Positions 6,502 through 12,373 of a stretch of DNA of 26,987 nucleotides are shown here, one piece after another. The position numbers were made by a program, and so were the translations under genes. Position 1 is the first letter of the stretch. Each line of letters starts with the position of its first letter. The DNA lies in assembly GCA_045585955.1 (NCBI GenBank), contig JAZMZK010000058.1, positions 1-26,987 on the forward strand, read 5' to 3'. The notes under the pieces are model-generated. The model was given only the letters and a program-made list of their open reading frames with translations. It did no database searches and had not been told where the DNA came from. The DNA comes from SIG78 sp045585955. GTDB taxonomy: Bacteria > Verrucomicrobiota > Lentisphaeria > Victivallales > Victivallaceae.

Positions 6502-7296
6502 ATGATTACTGCTGATGTTGTAAAGAAGCTCCGTGATATGACCGGTGCCGGTATGATGGATTGCAAAAAGGCTCTTACCGAAGCCAATGGCGATATGGAC
6601 AAGGCTGTGGACGTGCTCCGCAAGTCCGGTGCCGCCAAAGCCGAAAAGAAATCCGGCCGTGCCACCAAAGAAGGTAAAGTCGCTTGCAAAGTCGAAGGCA
6701 ATGTTGCCGCTATGGTCGAAGTTCTCTGCGAAACTGACTTTGTTGCCAAGACCGACAAATTCAACGCCTACATCGACGAACTTTTGAACCGCATCATCGC
6801 CGGTGAAGGCAATGGCTGCGTTTCCGAAGCTGTTCAGGCCGCTGAAAAAGAAGCCATGGTCGCTCTGATCGCCACCATCGGTGAAAATATGCAGATCCGT
6901 CGTGCCGCCCGTTGGGCTGCCGATGGCAAACTCGCCAGCTATATCCACATGCAGGGCCGTATCGGCGTGCTGGTGGAAGTCGAAGGTGCCGATGATGCTG
7001 AACTTTTGAAGAATGTCTGCATGCACATTGCCGCATTCAACCCCGCCTTCATCGACCGCAGCGAAGTGCCTGCCGAATGGATCGCCCGCGAAAAAGAAAT
7101 CGCTGCTGCCCAGCTCGCCGGCAAACCCGCTGAAATGATCGACAAAATCGTCATGGGCAAAATCAACAAGCGTTACACCGAAGTCTGCTTGATGGATCAG
7201 CCCTGGATCATGGACGACAAAGCCAGCCTTGCCAAGCTCTACAAAGACCTCAAGGTCAAGCGTTTCGTCCGCTGGGAAATCGGCGAAGAACTGTAA
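6502..7296 (+). CDS. tsf: Elongation factor Ts
   Basis: EF-Ts is the nucleotide exchange factor that releases GDP from EF-Tu. The 264-aa product has the N-terminal UBA-like domain with the signature LRDMTGAGMMDCKKAL (about residues 11-26) and the core motif CETDFVAKTDKF near residue 76, which contacts EF-Tu. It is slightly shorter than the E. coli protein (283 aa). AAGGAG at 6484-6489 sets the start. It is cotranscribed with rpsB. The next recognisable terminator is 200 bases downstream at 7497-7528. Confidence 0.98.
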   Translation: MITADVVKKLRDMTGAGMMDCKKALTEANGDMDKAVDVLRKSGAAKAEKKSGRATKEGKVACKVEGNVAAMVEVLCETDFVAKTDKFNAYIDELLNRIIAGEGNGCVSEAVQAAEKEAMVALIATIGENMQIRRAARWAADGKLASYIHMQGRIGVLVEVEGADDAELLKNVCMHIAAFNPAFIDRSEVPAEWIAREKEIAAAQLAGKPAEMIDKIVMGKINKRYTEVCLMDQPWIMDDKASLAKLYKDLKVKRFVRWEIGEEL

Positions 7297-7372
7297 TAGT
7301 TGGGCGGCTATACTGAAAGCCCGTGGGGCGGCTTTTGCAACCTCGGCAGAATCTGCACCGACTGCTTTTCCG

Positions 7373-7395
7373 GGTGTTACCTTACAGGTAGCACC
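7373..7395 (+). repeat. Hairpin related by compensatory changes to 15583-15605
   Basis: GGTGTTACCT and AGGTAGCACC pair around a TAC loop with one U-G wobble. The copy at 15583-15605 (GCTGTTACTT / AAGTAGCAGC) has the same loop and the same wobble, with two base pairs changed on both sides. Confidence 0.6.
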
Positions 7396-7496
7396 GCAAA
7401 AAAGCAATCAGCACATCTTCAAGCCGATGTTATCAAAATCCCTCCCCAGTTCTTTCAGCATACCCACCCCGCAAGGGGCAGCAAACTTACAATAAC

Positions 7497-7528
7497 AAAA
7501 AAGGCGTCCATTTTTTGGACGCCTTTTT
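7497..7528 (+). terminator. Intrinsic terminator for rpsB-tsf
   Basis: AAAAAAGGCGTCCA and TGGACGCCTTTTT pair around a T loop and end in a T-run. It is the first strong terminator downstream of tsf, and the symmetric A/T tracts make it potentially bidirectional. Confidence 0.9.
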
Positions 7529-7545
7529 GTTAGCCGCCGAAGGTC

Positions 7546-7654
7546 GGGGCAAGCCCGGCAATACGGTTGATGGCGGCCTGGTCGGACAGGTCGGACAGGT
7601 CGGACAGGTCGGACAGGTCAGACAATGCTTGCCGCCAAGTTGCTGTTGGCTGGC
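7546..7654 (+). repeat. Intergenic tandem-array element, copy 3 (9-bp units)
   Basis: A conserved left flank (GGGGCAAGCCCGGC, three bases, ACGGTTGATGGCGGC; 7546-7577) is followed by five near-perfect copies of a 9-bp unit GGTCGGACA (about 7580-7624). A conserved core follows, CTTGCCGCCAAGTTGCTG then TTGGCTGGC (about 7628-7654), which folds as CCGCCAA/TTGG. Flank and core match the minus strand of 5322-5423 almost base for base, but there the array unit is a 10-bp TACGGA-type repeat. Confidence 0.85.
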
Positions 7655-7699
7655 AGTATAAATATAGTCGTTCAGGCAAAAGCCTGTTTTAAAACTAAA

Positions 7700-7850
7700 G
7701 AGGGCATTTTTCTATTTTGCAAAAATAGAAAAATGCCATGAAAAGGTTTGGAAAAAAGGGGTGGAGTTTGAGGAGGGGGAAAAGGACCTTTCCTCAAAAG
7801 GGCTTTTCCCCCTCCTCAAGACCCAGACCTTATCCAAAAAACTTTACAGG
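7700..7850 (+). mobile_element. MITE-like repeat, copy A, immediately upstream of dgt
   Basis: Two long hairpins make up this copy. The first has perfect 16-bp arms GGCATTTTTCTATTTT / AAAATAGAAAAATGCC (7703-7737). The second has perfect 17-bp arms TTGAGGAGGGGGAAAAG / CTTTTCCCCCTCCTCAA (7768-7819). Between them lies AAAAGGTTTGGAAAAAAGGGG-type sequence that also appears in copy C at the window end. The terminal repeat AGCTCTGTTCCC of copies B and C is not seen here, so this copy is truncated or decayed and its limits are approximate. Confidence 0.7.
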
Positions 7851-7866
7851 GCAATTTTTTATGGTT

Positions 7867-9237
7867 ATGCAATGGAAAAAACTTTTGTCGGCGCGGCGGC
7901 TGGGAGCTGCCGGGAGTGCGGCGGTGCAGCCGGGGCGTTCGCCGTTTCAGCAGGATTTTGATCGGATAGTCTTTTCGTCGTCGTTCCGGAAACTGCACGA
8001 TAAGGCACAGGTGTTTCCGCTGTCGGATGAGGACAATGTGCGTACCCGTTTGACTCACAGCATGGAAACGGCTTCTATCGGCCGCTCGTTGGGAGCTATT
8101 GCCGGGGTGGGGATTTGTGAGAAATTGGGCGAGAGCCGGATCCGCCCCAACCATATTGGCGAGATCGTGGCGGCGGCGAGTTTGGCACACGACATCGGCA
8201 ATCCGCCGTTTGGACACTCCGGCGAGGAGAGCATCCGTTATTGGTTTACCCATTCGCCGGTTGCCGCTGAATTGCGTAAACATATGAACAGCGACGAAAT
8301 TGCCGATATTGACCGCTACGAGGGCAACGCTCAGGGATTCCGGGTGCTGACTAAATTGGAAATGCCGGAAAATCATGGCGGAATGCAGCTGACTTGTGCT
8401 ACATTGGGGGCGGTGGCAAAATATCCGGCGACTTCCTCGTGCAAAGACCGTTTGCCGGGAGTGTCGGGCAAAAAATTCAACTTTTTCCATTCCGAAAAAG
8501 ATTTGTTTGCGGAAGTCGCCAATACCTGCGGCTTGCTGCCCAATACTACTGGCGACGGCTGGTGCCGCCACCCGCTGGCATTTCTGGTGGAAGCTGCTGA
8601 CGATGTAACTTACCGCATTGTGGACTTTGAAGATGGCCACCTTTTGAATATCATTGCATATTGGGAATTGGAAATGCTGATGCTCAAGATCATCGGCGAT
8701 AACGGTGAAACCCGGGAGCGGCTGAAACTTATCCCCAACGAACGCCGCCGGGTGGAAATGCTCCGGGCAATGACGCTGGGGGCATTGGTCAAACAAGTTA
8801 CCAAAGCATTTCTGGATAACGAAGAAAAAATGCTCGCCGGTGAATTGGATAAGCCGCTTATTGAGCTGATTCCGTCGGCAAAGGTGCTGGCAGAAATCTA
8901 CGATATAAGTATTGAAAAAATCTACACCTACCGCCGGGCAGTGGAAATCGGCGTGGCCGGTTACGAACTGACCAACGGTTTGCTGGATATATTAGTCAGC
9001 GCTACCGAGGAATATGTGGATGCACTCAAACGGGGCGAAAAGCCGGAACCCCGCAGCTGGCGATTGTTGAGTCTGCTGCCCGGCAGCTGCTGCCAGAAAG
9101 AGAATAAACTTTGGATGGATAGTGCCTACTGCCGGCTGCAGTGCATACTGGACTATTTTACCAGCATGACCGACACTCACGCAGTATCCACATTTAAGAA
9201 AATGAAGGGTATCTCACTGCCCGGAATGCTTTTCTGA
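7867..9237 (+). CDS. dgt: Deoxyguanosinetriphosphate triphosphohydrolase (HD-domain dGTPase)
   Basis: The enzyme hydrolyses dGTP (and perhaps other dNTPs) to the nucleoside and triphosphate, limiting dNTP pools. The 456-aa product starts MQWKKLLSARRLG, like other family members, and carries the HD metal site: H64 (TRLTHSMETA), H108-D109 (SLAHDIGNPPFGHSG) and a later Asp in VEAADDVTYR. The frame is open back to an ATG at 7738, but those 43 residues come from the MITE-like hairpins and are Lys/Arg/Pro-rich, so I reject that start. ATG 7861 is a close alternative. No strong ribosome binding site is visible (ACAGGG about 15 bases upstream). The gene is monocistronic, between a repeat region and the rpsP promoter. 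Confidence 0.88.
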   Translation: MQWKKLLSARRLGAAGSAAVQPGRSPFQQDFDRIVFSSSFRKLHDKAQVFPLSDEDNVRTRLTHSMETASIGRSLGAIAGVGICEKLGESRIRPNHIGEIVAAASLAHDIGNPPFGHSGEESIRYWFTHSPVAAELRKHMNSDEIADIDRYEGNAQGFRVLTKLEMPENHGGMQLTCATLGAVAKYPATSSCKDRLPGVSGKKFNFFHSEKDLFAEVANTCGLLPNTTGDGWCRHPLAFLVEAADDVTYRIVDFEDGHLLNIIAYWELEMLMLKIIGDNGETRERLKLIPNERRRVEMLRAMTLGALVKQVTKAFLDNEEKMLAGELDKPLIELIPSAKVLAEIYDISIEKIYTYRRAVEIGVAGYELTNGLLDILVSATEEYVDALKRGEKPEPRSWRLLSLLPGSCCQKENKLWMDSAYCRLQCILDYFTSMTDTHAVSTFKKMKGISLPGMLF

Positions 9238-9311
9238 TGTAGGTAAAAGATTGGAAAATCGTAAAATTGGACAAAATAGATAAAAAAAAGCGGGAAATTT
9301 TGGGATATTTT

Positions 9312-9340
9312 TTGCGTAAATGCTTGAATTGTGATATATT
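9312..9340 (+). promoter_or_regulatory. Promoter of the rpsP operon
   Basis: TTGCGT (9312-9317), a 17-base spacer and TATATT (9335-9340) lie about 160 bases upstream of rpsP. A second candidate, TTGAAA (9348-9353) with TATAAT (9373-9378), has a long 19-base spacer. The leader to 9504 contains no gene. Confidence 0.5.
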
Positions 9341-9504
9341 AAAAGACTTGAAATTGCAAATTGTTTTAAACATATAATAATTATTTAACCCGCCAAGGTG
9401 CTTTTTCAAGCCCTTGCAGAAGCGGTCGTGCGGCGAAATTTGTCCCCTTGCCAGCGGCTGAAGAAGCAGGATTGAAAAGGTGCGAGGCAAAAAGAGGAAA
9501 AGAA

Positions 9505-9888
9505 ATGGCAGTCAGAATCAGAATGAAACGTACCGGCGGCACCAACAACAGCTGCTTCCGGGTAGTCGTAATGGATGTTTGCGCACAGCGCGATGGTAAA
9601 GCGATCGAAGAAATCGGTTTCTACAACCCCAACAGCAAGGTTGAAACCCTGAATGTCGAACGCTATGATTACTGGGTGAGCGTCGGTGCCCAGCCCAGCG
9701 AAACTGTTGTGGCAGTTGCAAACCGTGTAAAGAACAACATCAGCCTTGCCGATCTGGTGCGTAAGCCCTCGATCTCCAAGAAAGCCAAAGCCAAGGCGGA
9801 AGCCGAAGCCAAGGCCAAGGCAGAAGCAGAAGCCGCAGCAGCCGCAGCTGCTGAAGCTCCGGCTGAAGAAGCTCCCGCCGAAGCGTAA
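9505..9888 (+). CDS. rpsP: 30S ribosomal protein S16
   Basis: S16 is an early assembly protein of the 30S body. Residues 1-80 contain the family core: MAVRIRMKRTGGTNN, an FRVVVMD strand, RDGKAIEEIGFYNP and ERYDYWVSVGAQPSE. The remaining 45 residues are a low-complexity tail of Ala, Glu and Lys, making the protein 127 aa against about 82 in E. coli. I chose ATG 9505 because AGAGGA lies at 9493-9498 and MAVRIRM is the conserved start; an upstream in-frame ATG at 9448 has no support. It is the first gene of rpsP-khpA-trmD-rplS-rnhB. Confidence 0.97.
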   Translation: MAVRIRMKRTGGTNNSCFRVVVMDVCAQRDGKAIEEIGFYNPNSKVETLNVERYDYWVSVGAQPSETVVAVANRVKNNISLADLVRKPSISKKAKAKAEAEAKAKAEAEAAAAAAAEAPAEEAPAEA

Positions 9889-9921
9889 GTTTAAGCCGGG
9901 TGCTTATTTAACCATAAGGTC

Positions 9922-9953
9922 AGCAGTCCGGTTGAATTATAGAGCGGACTGCT
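9922..9953 (+). other. Stem-loop in the rpsP-khpA spacer
   Basis: AGCAGTCCG (9922-9930) and CGGACTGCT (9945-9953) form a perfect 9-bp stem with a 14-base loop. No T-run follows, so it is more likely an RNA processing or stability element than a terminator. The whole 170-base spacer is otherwise empty. Confidence 0.5.
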
Positions 9954-10058
9954 TGCCTGCTCCGGAATACTTTGAAAGCTTCTGAACGATCCGTCTGGAG
10001 TTGTGAGTGGGTCGTCCGGCGGTTTTTAAGGAAATAAGGAGAGTTGGGAGAATTTGAG

Positions 10059-10376
10059 ATGTTTAAGTCGTTACTGAAGTTGTTCGGGATCGGCGGTAAG
10101 GGTTGCAGTTGCAAAAGTTGCGGCGGCGATGATAAGATCCGTGAACTTGAACACTTTGTAGATTATGTAGTCCGGGCACTTGTGGATTTTCCGGACGAAG
10201 TGAATGTATCTTCCAGTGCAACTGATAATGGAACAGTTATCCGTATCGATTGCCGTAAGGAAGATATCGGTAAAGTTGTCGGCAAACGCGGCAAGACCAT
10301 TATGGCGATCCGTTCGCTGGTCAGCGGTGCCGGCGGCAGACTTCAGCAGCGTATTTCTGTGGAAGTAGCTGACTGA
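10059..10376 (+). CDS. khpA: KH-domain RNA-binding protein (KhpA family) with Cys-rich N-terminal extension
   Basis: KhpA proteins are small single-KH RNA-binding proteins, often partnered with KhpB and encoded beside rpsP. Residues about 26-105 form the KH domain, with the RNA-binding GXXG loop in VGKRGKTIMAI. The first 25 residues are an added segment: an amphipathic FKSLLKLFGIG stretch, then C16-S-C18-K-S-C21, which could bind metal or form disulfides. Typical KhpA is about 75-80 aa; this one is 105. ATG 10059 is preceded by GGGAG; an upstream in-frame TTG at 10044 is less likely. trmD starts 32 bases after the stop, with no rimM between them. Confidence 0.88.
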   Translation: MFKSLLKLFGIGGKGCSCKSCGGDDKIRELEHFVDYVVRALVDFPDEVNVSSSATDNGTVIRIDCRKEDIGKVVGKRGKTIMAIRSLVSGAGGRLQQRISVEVAD

Positions 10377-10408
10377 AGTTTGATCCGGTGAACCGGGGGA
10401 GATGCAAC

Positions 10409-11209
10409 ATGAAAATCGAAGTGTTGACGCTTTTCCCGGAGATCTATCCGGGGCCGTTGGGTTCCAGTGTGATCGGCCGGGCCATCGGGAAGAATATTCT
10501 CGAACTCAAGGCGGTGGATCTGCGGAATTATACGCACGACCGCCGGGGTACTGTGGATGATTCGCCATACGGCGGCGGTCCCGGTATGCTGATGAAAGTT
10601 GAGCCTTTGATGGAGGCGCTGGACGATCTTGCCACTGCGGGCAAACGGGTTATATTGATGGGCCCGCGGGGCAGAAGATTTGACCAGAAGATCGCCCGGG
10701 AATTGGCACAGGAAAAAGAACTGCTGCTGGTTTGCGGTCATTATGAAGGGCTGGATGAGCGGGTGCGGCAATTGAGCAACTGCGAAGAACTTTCCATCGG
10801 CGACTATGTGCTGACCAGCGGAAATCTGGCAGCAATGGTGGTGATCGATGCGGTAACCAGACTGCTGCCCGGTGCATTGGGTTGCGATGAATCCGGCGAA
10901 GATGAGTCTTTTTCGGAAGGCTTGCTGGAGTATCCGCAATACACCAGACCCGAGGAGTTCAGAGGTTTGCGGGTGCCGGAAGTGCTGCAAAGCGGCGATC
11001 ACAACAAGATCACCCGCTGGCGGCGGCTGGAAGCTGAAAAGCTGACCCGGAAGTTGAGGCCGGATCTGTATAAGCAAGCGATATTTGATCGTTTACGGCA
11101 TATATCGATGAAAGAGTGGAAAAAAACAACTAAAAAGTTTTTGATACAAAAGGAGAAGTTGAAAAATGGAAATTCTCAAGAAAGTAGCTCAGGAATACCT
11201 GAAGAGTGA
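10409..11209 (+). CDS. trmD: tRNA (guanine-N1)-methyltransferase TrmD
   Basis: TrmD methylates G37 of tRNAs with S-adenosylmethionine, preventing +1 frameshifting. The 266-aa product has the SPOUT trefoil-knot motifs SPYGGGPGMLMK, LVCGHYEGLDERV and SIGDYVLTSGNLAAMVVIDA. ATG 10409 (MKIEVLTLFPEIY, the usual start) follows a GGGGGAG site; an in-frame GTG at 10388 is less likely. The C-terminus extends beyond the core with a Lys-rich segment and overlaps the start of rplS by 44 bases. The rplS ribosome binding site therefore lies inside trmD, suggesting coupling of translation. Confidence 0.97.
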   Translation: MKIEVLTLFPEIYPGPLGSSVIGRAIGKNILELKAVDLRNYTHDRRGTVDDSPYGGGPGMLMKVEPLMEALDDLATAGKRVILMGPRGRRFDQKIARELAQEKELLLVCGHYEGLDERVRQLSNCEELSIGDYVLTSGNLAAMVVIDAVTRLLPGALGCDESGEDESFSEGLLEYPQYTRPEEFRGLRVPEVLQSGDHNKITRWRRLEAEKLTRKLRPDLYKQAIFDRLRHISMKEWKKTTKKFLIQKEKLKNGNSQESSSGIPEE

Positions 11210-11516
11210 AGTTACCGAATTTTCCGTCGGGGACACTGTCAAGGTCTATGTGAAGATCGTTGAAGGCGACAATGAACGTATCCAGGCTTTTGCCGGTACT
11301 GTTATTGCCCGCAACGGCAGTGGCATCAATGCTACTTTCACCGTCCGCCGTGTGGCTTTCGGTGAAGGTGTGGAACGCGTTTTCCGTATCCACAGCCCCC
11401 GTATTGACAAGATCGAAGTTACCCGTCGTGGTAAAGTCCGTCGTGCCAAACTGTACTATCTGCGTGACAAAGTTGGTAAGGCTGCCAAGGTCAAGGAGCT
11501 CCGCGACGCCCGGTAA
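11166..11516 (+). CDS. rplS: 50S ribosomal protein L19
   Basis: L19 sits at the 30S-50S interface. The 116-aa product has the family pattern: VGDTVKVYVKIVEGDNERIQ near residue 22, then FAGTVIARNGSG, FTVRRVAFGEGVERVF and the basic C-terminus VRRAKLYYLRDKVGKAA. AAAAGGAGAAG just upstream of ATG 11166 is a strong ribosome binding site, located within the trmD coding sequence. rnhB begins six bases after the stop. Confidence 0.98.
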   Translation: MEILKKVAQEYLKSEVTEFSVGDTVKVYVKIVEGDNERIQAFAGTVIARNGSGINATFTVRRVAFGEGVERVFRIHSPRIDKIEVTRRGKVRRAKLYYLRDKVGKAAKVKELRDAR

Positions 11517-11522
11517 GCTGCC

Positions 11523-12206
11523 ATGTCAGATAAAGGCAAAGGCGGTGAGAATGAGAAGTTCATCACCGCCGGAAACGAACTTCTCGCTTGGGAATACGAA
11601 AAGTATCAGGCGGGATTTCGTTTTGTAGTGGGTATTGACGAAGTGGGCAGGGGGCCGCTGGCAGGTCCGGTGGTCGCCGCCGCAGTGGGGTTTCCGCAAG
11701 GTGCAATGATCCCGCCCGTCAATGACTCAAAAAAGTTGAGCGAGGAAAAGCGTGAAGTATTGGATGCCGCCATCAGGGCGGTGCCGGGAGTGCGGATCGC
11801 TATTGCTGAAATTCCGGTCGAGGTAATCGACCAAATCAATATATTGCGTGCCACGCATAAGGCAATGAAAGAGGCTGCCGAAGCCATACCGGAAGCGGAT
11901 TTTATATTAGTCGATGGTTTGCCGGTGCCGGGATTGCCCAGAGAGTCATGCAATATAGTAAAGGGCGATGCCAAATCGGCAAGTATCGCCGCCGCCAGCA
12001 TCGTGGCAAAGGTCTACCGTGACCGCTTGATGGTGGAGCTGGATAAGTTGTATCCGGGGTACGGTTTGGCAGAAAACAAAGGGTATGGCACCGCAGAACA
12101 TTTGCGGGCATTGAAGGAATTGGGAGTTACCCCCATACACCGGAAAAGTTTTGCTCCGGTGCGGGATGTGATAACTCCGCCGCCCGAACAGTTGGAACTA
12201 TTCTGA
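11523..12206 (+). CDS. rnhB: Ribonuclease HII
   Basis: RNase HII cleaves RNA in RNA-DNA hybrids and removes single ribonucleotides from DNA. The 227-aa product has the catalytic DE pair at D39-E40 in VGIDEVGRGPLAGPV, the NDSKKLS motif at 67-73, D131 in ILVDGLPVPG and the KGDAKSASIAAASIVAKVYRD block. The first 30 residues are a variable extension. ATG 11523 lies six bases after rplS and has no strong ribosome binding site, so reinitiation after rplS is likely. It is the last gene of the rpsP operon; the frequent neighbour yraN is absent. Confidence 0.97.
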   Translation: MSDKGKGGENEKFITAGNELLAWEYEKYQAGFRFVVGIDEVGRGPLAGPVVAAAVGFPQGAMIPPVNDSKKLSEEKREVLDAAIRAVPGVRIAIAEIPVEVIDQINILRATHKAMKEAAEAIPEADFILVDGLPVPGLPRESCNIVKGDAKSASIAAASIVAKVYRDRLMVELDKLYPGYGLAENKGYGTAEHLRALKELGVTPIHRKSFAPVRDVITPPPEQLELF

Positions 12207-12227
12207 ATTGGAATTTGAGGGAAGAAG

Positions 12228-12293
12228 ATGAAAGTTGATTGGTCAAGCCGAAGGAGGAAAGCCCGCGTTACCGACGCGGGTCGGACTGCGTAA
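12228..12293 (+). CDS. Possible 21-codon leader peptide upstream of thrS
   Basis: ATG 12228 follows GAGGGAAG at about 12217-12224 and opens a short frame of 21 residues (MKVDWSSRRRKARVTDAGRTA) ending at TAA 12291-12293. It is rich in Arg, Lys and Thr. A 7-bp stem, CCCGCGT/ACGCGGG, lies inside the frame (about 12262-12280). The frame ends about six bases before the predicted thrS promoter. It could be a small protein, a relic of a longer gene or chance. It has only two Thr codons, so classical thrS attenuation is not supported. Confidence 0.25.
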   Translation: MKVDWSSRRRKARVTDAGRTA

Positions 12294-12298
12294 GCTGT

Positions 12299-12326
12299 TT
12301 GCTGCATAAGCAATATATACTTAAAT
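12299..12326 (+). promoter_or_regulatory. Predicted thrS promoter
   Basis: TTGCTG (12299-12304), a 16-base spacer and TTAAAT (12321-12326) precede thrS by about 48 bases. No T-box motif is seen. Confidence 0.4.
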
Positions 12327-12373
12327 CATAAAAAACATCAAAACCCTTTAACAGAAATATACAGGTAAATAAA

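Larger units (their letters stand above)
7297..7866. other. 570-bp repeat-rich intergenic region between tsf and dgt
   Basis: I see no gene here. In order it holds a hairpin related to one near 15583 (7373-7395), a small CCCC-GCAA-GGGG hairpin (7467-7478), the terminator (7497-7528), the tandem-array element (7546-7654) and a MITE-like copy with two long hairpins (7703-7737 and 7768-7819). Open frames crossing it (for example 7229-7495 and 7300-7533) lack ribosome binding sites and protein-like composition. Confidence 0.7.

Noticed and set aside
7371..7410. T-box-like sequence (GGGTGTTACC and GGTAGCACCGC before a terminator)
   Set aside because: It lacks the T-box consensus and specifier stem, lies before a dGTPase gene, and is better explained as a hairpin repeated at 15583.
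7738..7866. N-terminal 43 residues of the long dgt frame
   Set aside because: They are encoded by MITE hairpins, are Lys/Arg/Pro-rich and precede the conserved start MQWKKLLSARRLG.
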